From Aulostomus chinensis (Eukaryota > Chordata > Actinopteri > Syngnathiformes > Aulostomidae): a stretch of DNA of 64,000 nt. The notes under the pieces were generated by a model. The model was given only the letters and a program-made list of their open reading frames with translations. It was not told where the DNA came from and searched no databases. Below are positions 57,560 to 64,000 of this stretch, piece after piece. The first letter of the stretch is position 1. Each line of letters starts with the position of its first letter. The stretch spans positions 9,296,144-9,360,143 of the forward strand of contig JBBMOA010000012.1 in NCBI GenBank assembly GCA_037954235.1, given 5' to 3'. Position numbers and translations under genes: made by a program.

Positions 57560-60534
57560 CGACTTCAGTATTCTGGTTTTACTATGGCTCATTCTGTCCA
57601 ATGGAACATTAAAATTCTTTGAACTCTGAGTTGTATGGAGAACTTTCATACACATCCTATATGTATTTTTTTTATCATGTATAAAGTTTGCAGCACTTTT
57701 GTGTTCATACTCACATCCCTGCACTTGGAAGTGATGTGGTCTCTGATGTTGGTGTGTCTGACTGTTTGCAGGATGATTCAAAACCTTTGCTGAGATTTGG
57801 CAGGATGAAGGAACTATAGATTCGATTTTAGGACAAAACAGGACCCTCACCTGGATCCGATGACTTCATATCGCTCTGAGGGCTGCCTTGTTCCCACACG
57901 TGCTCTGCAGGATTCCCTACATGTGGAAAAATGGGAAAATCATGTGCTATTTTACGCTCACATGAATTCAAATTCTCTGCGCTTGTCGCCGTTTCTGGTG
58001 GTCTAATTTTTATCACAGCGTACCCAGACATTAACGTGAGGCTCAAATGGTCAATCATGATATGTTCATGGGAATATTCAAATGCATGAACTCTGGATAC
58101 TTTCACTTATTCATCGGGAAATATTACGTAGAACTTGGCGAATGGCCTGCGCTCCCTGAGTGCGCTTGTAGATGCAATTTGTAATATCCTGTTAGACTTC
58201 CGCTCTTAATAAAGTTGCTAACCAGATACATATTAGTGGCTTTGAATTATCACTTCATCTAAGATTTATAGTTTTAGAAATAGGAGCAAAAGCCTAAAGT
58301 TCAACATAAAAGCCAATTTACCACATGATGTCATTTGTTAACACATGACTGCGTCTTCTCATGCTCGTTCCATTGAGTCGCATATTCTGGGATGATGAAG
58401 CTCTGAATTGAAATATATCAGGACAACCGAATACACTGTTAATTTCAAGCCACTCTGTGACAATTTCTATATATTCTATTTGTTAACTAACATCAAACAT
58501 AGTAGCTGATGGCGTCCGTCAAGGTTTTCAACTTGAAAATAGTTAATTAAACTCCTTAAAAGTTGAAGTTTATTGTATTCATATTTTTCAACAGTTATCA
58601 GTAGGAGAGATGGTGTGTTATTAAAGAACTTGACACTATAATTTATTTTCTAAATTAAAAAATGAGGCTAATGCAGATTTTTTTTCTATCTCCTTTTCAC
58701 CATCACTCAAACAGATCTCTATACGTAAACATGATGCCAAGGCAGTGTCCCTGTGCACATGCTCACTCACACACACACACACACACGCACACACACACAC
58801 ACACACACACATCTTGCTCCCAGCAGATGTTTCGTCCACCGCTGCCTTCCCAGAAACCCACAAGTGAGCGTATTTTCCCGCCGCAGGGTCGGGGAGCAAA
58901 ACCACTGAAGAAGACCGCTGTACCCCAACATAAAACAAAACACCAGAGGGAGAAAAATGTACAGAAAACCTTTCAAAAAGGAAAGGAAGGGAAAAAAGCA
59001 AAGGATTTTCTAATCCATCCTTTATTGAGGTGGCTGGTTTTCGGCAGCGCAACCTTTTTTATGTGTGAGAAGGCTGGCCTGTAATTTGGGTAGCCACGGC
59101 GACCAGAGGGACTTGTAATAAAACGAGACTCTATTCTGGGATGCTCTGTAATAATGGACGCCACCATCCACTCCTCTTGTTAGAGATGGATGGATGGATG
59201 GATGGATAGATGGATGGATAGATGGTTGGATGGCATCACATAGGCCTATGAAAGACAGATGGACAGTTGGTGGACGTATCAGCTTGGTGAGGAATTATGG
59301 ACCAAGGTTAAATAAGGATTCTTGTGGGACAAATATAGAGTATCAACGTTCAATACATGGCTGGATGAATAAATAAACTCATCCCATCATTCACTCATGC
59401 TTTCAATTATTAACTCATTGACTCGCAGGCTCCCTCTCAGTCTCTGATCAATAACCCGGAGTGGTTATTATGCCCTTCAACACGGTTACAAGTCCCTGCG
59501 GTTGACTTTCTGCATTCAGACACGTCTCTATAATCTCCACGCCATGTTAACAGTCACCCATTATGCCAAAGCCATACTTAGGAAATCACATTGGCATATA
59601 CATCCTGTCATTATAAGTGTCTATTGCTATTGCATTGTAATTACATTTTAGTAGGTTGTTATTACACCATTTAGAAGCTGTCCGTCTTACCTCAATCTCC
59701 TCCTTAATTGGTTATATTGGTCTGTCCCGCCCCCCCAGGTCCACCCACCTCTTTGACGGAACATTCCAGTGGTCTAAGCATTTTAAGATGGAGGGTATTA
59801 CAACTGAGTCTAATATGCCACAGAATGAAAGAAATGAAGAAAAAACTTGGGGCAGAAGGAGTGTGGGGTGGGTGAGAGAGGGGGAGAATTTGGTGAAAGA
59901 CAGAACTTGGTAAGAAGTAAAAGAGGATTGAGAAGAAATGAAAGAGGGGGGAAAAAGGGTGAAAAACACAGTTTTCTCGTTGCATGACAGATTCCCTCCC
60001 AGCCAACCAAGGCTTGTCCTTTAATACCCAGAAACCTTCATGTGGCTTCTCAACGATTGCACATGGGGCAAAGCTGACCACGTCGCTGCCATGCTGCTTA
60101 TTATACTGCATTGCTCACACTCTACATGTGTGTTTGCACATGTGTGCATGTGTGTGTGTGAGTGTGTGTGATGTTGAAGCCTGTCGGAGAGAAGCTTCAG
60201 TCATGCAGGGAAGCGTTCAGCGAGGCTCGCACGTCTTAATCTGTCAGCGGCGTGGTGATGGATAGGAGAATTTGCAAAGGTTCTGGTAGAAATGAGACAC
60301 TGACAAGCTAGTGATGTAAAAGTGATGGCGAGTGTGTTTTTCTTACCGCAACAATACGAAGTTTTACGTCCACCTGAGAGATGAGATCCTTGATAAGGAG
60401 ATGGTATATTGTGTACTGCAAGAGGTTGAGTCAAGAACAGACGGATGGAGGAGAGTACAACATGGAACAAAACACGTGTTCCTTTCTTGTGACCACAAGG
60501 GCTTCCTCAGGACCGGCCTTCACTAGGTTTATAA
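57560..60534. other. gene-poor intergenic DNA
   Basis: Mostly unique AT-rich sequence with CA at 58769-58811 and GGAT at 59186. The unique stretch 59400-59690 is rich in ATTA/TAAT words. No supported exon. Confidence 0.5.
59186..59236 (+). repeat. (GGAT)n-type microsatellite
   Basis: Interrupted GGAT/AGAT units; the opposite-strand form (CATC)n occurs at 62108-62178. Confidence 0.9.
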
Positions 60535-60780
60535 AAGAAGTGGACACGGCCACTGTGACGTCATCCACTGGTTTTGTGGAGTCCTGTTTTGAAGCCCTTG
60601 GTATTTTGGCAGTTGTGAACTTGATAGTCTTGATATTCCTCTGGGACATCTGTGCCATCGGAGTATTTTTTTTTTTCCAACAACTGGGGCTGCCCCCTGC
60701 TGGTCATAGGGGAGAATGCCCCCTTCCACATTGGCCTCACTTTTCAGACCCAGAGGCATTCGAGCATCTATTCGTTCACA
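60535..60780 (+). repeat. probable dispersed repeat
   Basis: TGTGACGTCATCCACTGG, GTTTTGTGGAGTCCTGTTTTG and TCACTTTTCAGACCC in this order look like a fish interspersed repeat I have seen in other genomes. The open frame across it is therefore not taken as a gene. Confidence 0.4.
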
Positions 60781-61703
60781 CGGTTGATTAAAAAAAAAAA
60801 AAAGAGCCTGAACATTTTTCTCATCAGTTTATGTTCCCCTTTTATATAACAGAGACAAAATTGCTGGGTATGTTTTGGGACAGTGGCTCCCGTGAAAGGG
60901 ATGAGTGATGCTTTACCTGCTCTGAGCTTGTCAAAATTAACTTTGCACGTTACAGAAAATCCTAAGAATATACTTGCAGGATTATTTATTTCATTCAAAA
61001 AATGCATAACTATAAAAAGCAGAAATTTCATGAAAATGTTCACATAAAATATAGGAGGCAGCACAATCCAATCAAATAAATATATCCTGCCTTACATGTA
61101 TATTTTCTATCAAGCATTAATATCTGGTACTGAGTTGGAGTCCCTTGGTCACATGGAAAATATTGAGAAAATAAACATTTTTTATTGGTCCTTTATAAAA
61201 TGTGGGCAGCCCACATTTTATTAAAACATTCATACAAAATAGAGGCAGCAAAACACAGTCAAAAGATGTGCGTTCTACATAAATCTGGTGTGGATCTGGT
61301 GTTCCTGGCCTGAGCGGGGTGGGTTGTGTGTGCTGTTTCTCACCTTCGCTGTGCACATACAGGAGGCAGCAGGCTCCGTGTTTGTGCACCACTGGATTTT
61401 TGCTTCCCTCTGCTGTTTAACATTCAAACTTCAAAAGATATTATTCACTCTTCAGTGGGCGTACTGAAGAAAAACTGACTACTCATGACAAGAACATTTA
61501 AAGCGCAGTTAATTGTTTGAAACCCATCAACTCTTACTATTTGTAGAATATCCTACACCCATTACACCCCACTGATTTTTGTTACTGACTGCAATTATTT
61601 TGTTTTTTCCCCAGGCTTTTGGTATAAATATCATGAGTCATAATACACCCAAGCTCATCTGAATTACAGTCAGTAGTACTTCCAAATTAGGCAAGACAGG
61701 AAG

Positions 61704-61707
<4 letters not shown>

Positions 61708-61774
<67 letters not shown>
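61708..61774 (+). repeat. (CA)n microsatellite, about 33 units
   Basis: Pairs with the (TG)n run about 105 bp downstream in inverse orientation. Confidence 0.95.
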
Positions 61775-61778
<4 letters not shown>

Positions 61779-61875
61779 ATTAGCTTAGAGTTAAATAAAG
61801 ATGGTCAGAGAGCTTGGAAAAAGTTGTCAAATGGCCAATTACAGTCAACTAATTAGAGTTAGAGTTGGGTGCATG

Positions 61876-61879
<4 letters not shown>

Positions 61880-61950
<71 letters not shown>
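61880..61950 (+). repeat. (TG)n plus alternating CG microsatellite
   Basis: About 30 TG units, then GCGCGCGCGCATGCGCG, alternating purine-pyrimidine throughout. Confidence 0.95.
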
Positions 61951-61951
<1 letters not shown>

Positions 61952-62107
61952 TGCGCGAGTGCGTGTGTTTCCCCATGTGTCCGGACAGGAAGTGGTGGTG
62001 GCTGGTTTGAGGTCAGTGGCAGGAAAGAATAGTAACTGCTGCTGCTGTGACTACGGCTGATCACAGCTCAGGCTTTTGGTTTTCTGACACACTGCAGCCT
62101 GTAACCA

Positions 62108-62178
62108 CATCCATGCATCCATCCGTCCATCTATCCATGCATGCATCCATCCATCCATCCATCCATCCATCTATCCAT
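62108..62178 (+). repeat. (CATC)n microsatellite
   Basis: Imperfect CATC/CATG units over 70 bp. Confidence 0.9.
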
Positions 62179-62179
62179 C

Positions 62180-63700
62180 CCCACACCTTTTTACAATCAT
62201 CTCATCAGTCCATCTCCCCCTCTCACCGGTCTGTTGTCTCTCTTCTTCACGTTTTCATCAATCCCACATCTAACGACACCCCATTCCATGCCCAGTGGCA
62301 TTTATATAAAATGCTTCCCTACTAAATGGTGCTCCACCCTTCTCTTTAAACATTAAACGCTGCACAACAGCGTGACCACAGGAACTAAAAGGCCGTGTTT
62401 CTTTGCTGTTTACTAGCCTGAGGCCTACCGCATCCCTCTTATTCACATCTGGGCCCACAACCATCTACATCCAACGTGAGAAGGACTAGTGATGTCATTA
62501 CAGTCAGGAAATTCATCATCACCTTCTCAGGTTTTATCGATGCACTGATCAAAAAGTCAGGAACATCCAAATTGGTGGTCGTCTTATTGATGGTGCATGT
62601 GCCACACTTGTTAAAGGGGGGGGGGGGGGGGGGGCATGATGCAGTAGGAATATTGATCAGTCACATTCATTTACTTACAGCATCAGAGTGTTGTGGGTAC
62701 ATCGCAAATATTCCAGGGTTGCTGATCACACAAACTAGAAGGCCCTCAGAACAAATACCAGGGCAAACTTAGTCCAACCCAATGTGAAGTGAAAGGTGGC
62801 ATCAAAGATTAAAGAACATGCTTCACGATTATTATGTTGCTATGCGTCAAGTGGAGACAACGCAGTGTCGTTCTGATATAAATGATGTTTGTAACATGAA
62901 GCTTACTTCCTGTAAACACTAAGCAGCACTCTAACTTAAATTCAGTTGTGTCCCCAGGCCGGGACTCTCATCAAACATCTAAAGTTAGAGAAAGATCGGA
63001 ACATGTGGAGTTAATAAACTACAGTTTCCTGTTTTAAAGTGACAGATTAAAACACTGTAATAAATGTTTAAATGAAAACACACAGTCTTCTCAGCAATCC
63101 ATCACTAAATTCATAAAGCTTTTCTGTCTGAACAGATTTAGAAGAGAGTTGGGTTGACCCACGTACATCAAAGCCTAACAAAAGATGTCATTTCCTGTTG
63201 TCACAGGTGGCGCTATGACAAAGCTGCCCCGAAATTTAATGTACACCATACCTGAAACTCAGCCTCTTTTGCCAAATCCTGTCAAACAGAAAACAGACAC
63301 AGGAAACAAAAGTAAGAACAGTGAGAAGAATATATAACAAAAGTCCTACCCATTCATGGCCTTGTTAGAGAGCAGCATTAAAAAAATGCAAATGATGCCA
63401 AAGGGAGGTCTAAGGGGTTCTGCTTTGAAGTTTTAGGTCATCATAAACTCTCCAATTTAACAATAATGACATACATACTGCATTACACACAGAGAACATA
63501 ATTTGTAGTTTTGCACTTCATGAAAAATCACTTGCAAAATCCCTTGCGTGTGCGCAAAAGTGTATTTTGAGACTTACATTTGACCAAAGAGCCAATTAGA
63601 TCCACGGACCTTGACGTGTGGCAGGGATCGGGCTCCCTTGTGTCTCATACCAATACGACACTGCACGGGACAGGTTTTTTTAGGCACCGGATCGGTGTTG
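62180..63700. other. noncoding DNA before the right-edge gene
   Basis: Unique sequence apart from a poly-G run at 62617-62633. No gene or known repeat seen. Confidence 0.55.
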
Positions 63701-63848
63701 TCAGAGGCGTGAGCTCGTGAGGGATTTCCTCCTCCGCCACTATGATCCCAAGAGTCTCCCAGGTACGCATGCGCATACGAGCCGGTAGGCGCCGCTGTGC
63801 CAGCTCAGCTGACAACAGCAGCACCCCCTCGGCGGCAGCTGCAGCCAG
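63700..63848 (+). promoter_or_regulatory. CpG-rich promoter-like block with NRF1-like site
   Basis: TACGCATGCGCA at 63764-63775 differs from the NRF1 consensus YGCGCAYGCGCR at one base. CpG density here is clearly higher than in the preceding 20 kb, and a Ser/Asn-rich reading frame starts just downstream. Confidence 0.45.
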
Positions 63849-64000
63849 ATGGTGATGGCAGACTCTGGAAGTAACGAACAAGTCGCGGTGATCGGTAACA
63901 CCGACATCACTTCAACGGAATCGGAGAACAACATCATAAACACGGTCGTAATATTTTGCCTTTCCCTCTTTAAGACACGTTTACAGCGTAAAAAGCCGGT
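63849..64000 (+). CDS. probable 5' coding exon of an unidentified gene, cut by the window edge
   Basis: Two in-frame ATGs (63849 and 63855) open MVMADSGSNEQVAVIGN, then TDITSTESENNIINT, and the frame is still open at base 64000. Possible donors occur at 63945 (ACG|gtcgta) and 63948 (gtaata), so the exon may end there. The upstream 200 bp are CpG-rich with an NRF1-like motif, as expected of a housekeeping promoter. I do not recognise the protein. It is divergent from ihh. Confidence 0.45.
   Translation, partial: MVMADSGSNEQVAVIGNTDITSTESENNIINTVVIFCLSLFKTRLQRKKP

Noticed and set aside
60381..60791. 136-codon plus-strand frame with hydrophobic stretch
   Set aside because: Much of it overlaps a probable dispersed repeat and a poly-T run; no splice sites or family motifs.

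Overview
The window is vertebrate genomic DNA, almost certainly from a ray-finned (percomorph-like) teleost. The support is compact GT-AG split genes, very dense CA/GT, GA/CT and poly-G simple repeats, and several families of short interspersed and foldback repeats of the kind seen in fish genomes. There is no operon, no rRNA and no CRISPR array. Two protein-coding genes can be rebuilt exon by exon, and the start of a third is probable at the right edge.

Region 1 (1-12.1 kb) is upstream noncoding DNA with microsatellites, one degenerate foldback repeat and a CpG-rich block near 4.3-4.9 kb. Region 2 (12.56-25.58 kb, plus strand) is bin1 (bridging integrator 1 / amphiphysin II). I place 19 coding exons that join in frame to 639 codons plus a stop. 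They give an N-BAR domain, the optional 31-codon exon 7, a proline-rich segment, clathrin/AP2-type linear motifs, an acidic repeat-rich exon and a C-terminal SH3 domain. Region 3 (25.6-32.5 kb) is intergenic DNA between convergent genes, with SINE-like and foldback elements.

Region 4 (32.52-37.74 kb, minus strand) is an Indian hedgehog gene (ihh, resembling the teleost ihhb copy). It encodes a signal peptide, the HhN ligand, the GCF autocleavage site and the Hint domain, 434 aa in total. Vertebrate hedgehog genes normally have three coding exons; here the 262-bp second exon is split into 158 + 104 bp by a 212-bp intron with good GT/AG ends, inserted at a CAG|G site inside an Arg codon.

Region 5 (38-63.7 kb) is a long gene-poor stretch upstream of ihh. 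It is full of microsatellites, a degenerate non-LTR retrotransposon with a poly-A tail, nested MITE-like elements, a SINE with a 14-bp target-site duplication and some unique AT-rich segments that could be regulatory. Region 6 (63.7-64 kb) is CpG-rich, has an NRF1-like motif and opens a plus-strand reading frame that runs off the window; I could not identify this gene.

The two main genes do not form one pathway: Bin1 shapes and tubulates membranes in endocytosis and T-tubules, and Ihh is a secreted morphogen. The most unusual observations are the extra hedgehog intron, a four-fold 20-residue repeat in Bin1, an alanine run where other amphiphysins have the AP2-binding FEDxF motif, and a SINE inserted 10 bp from a bin1 splice donor.
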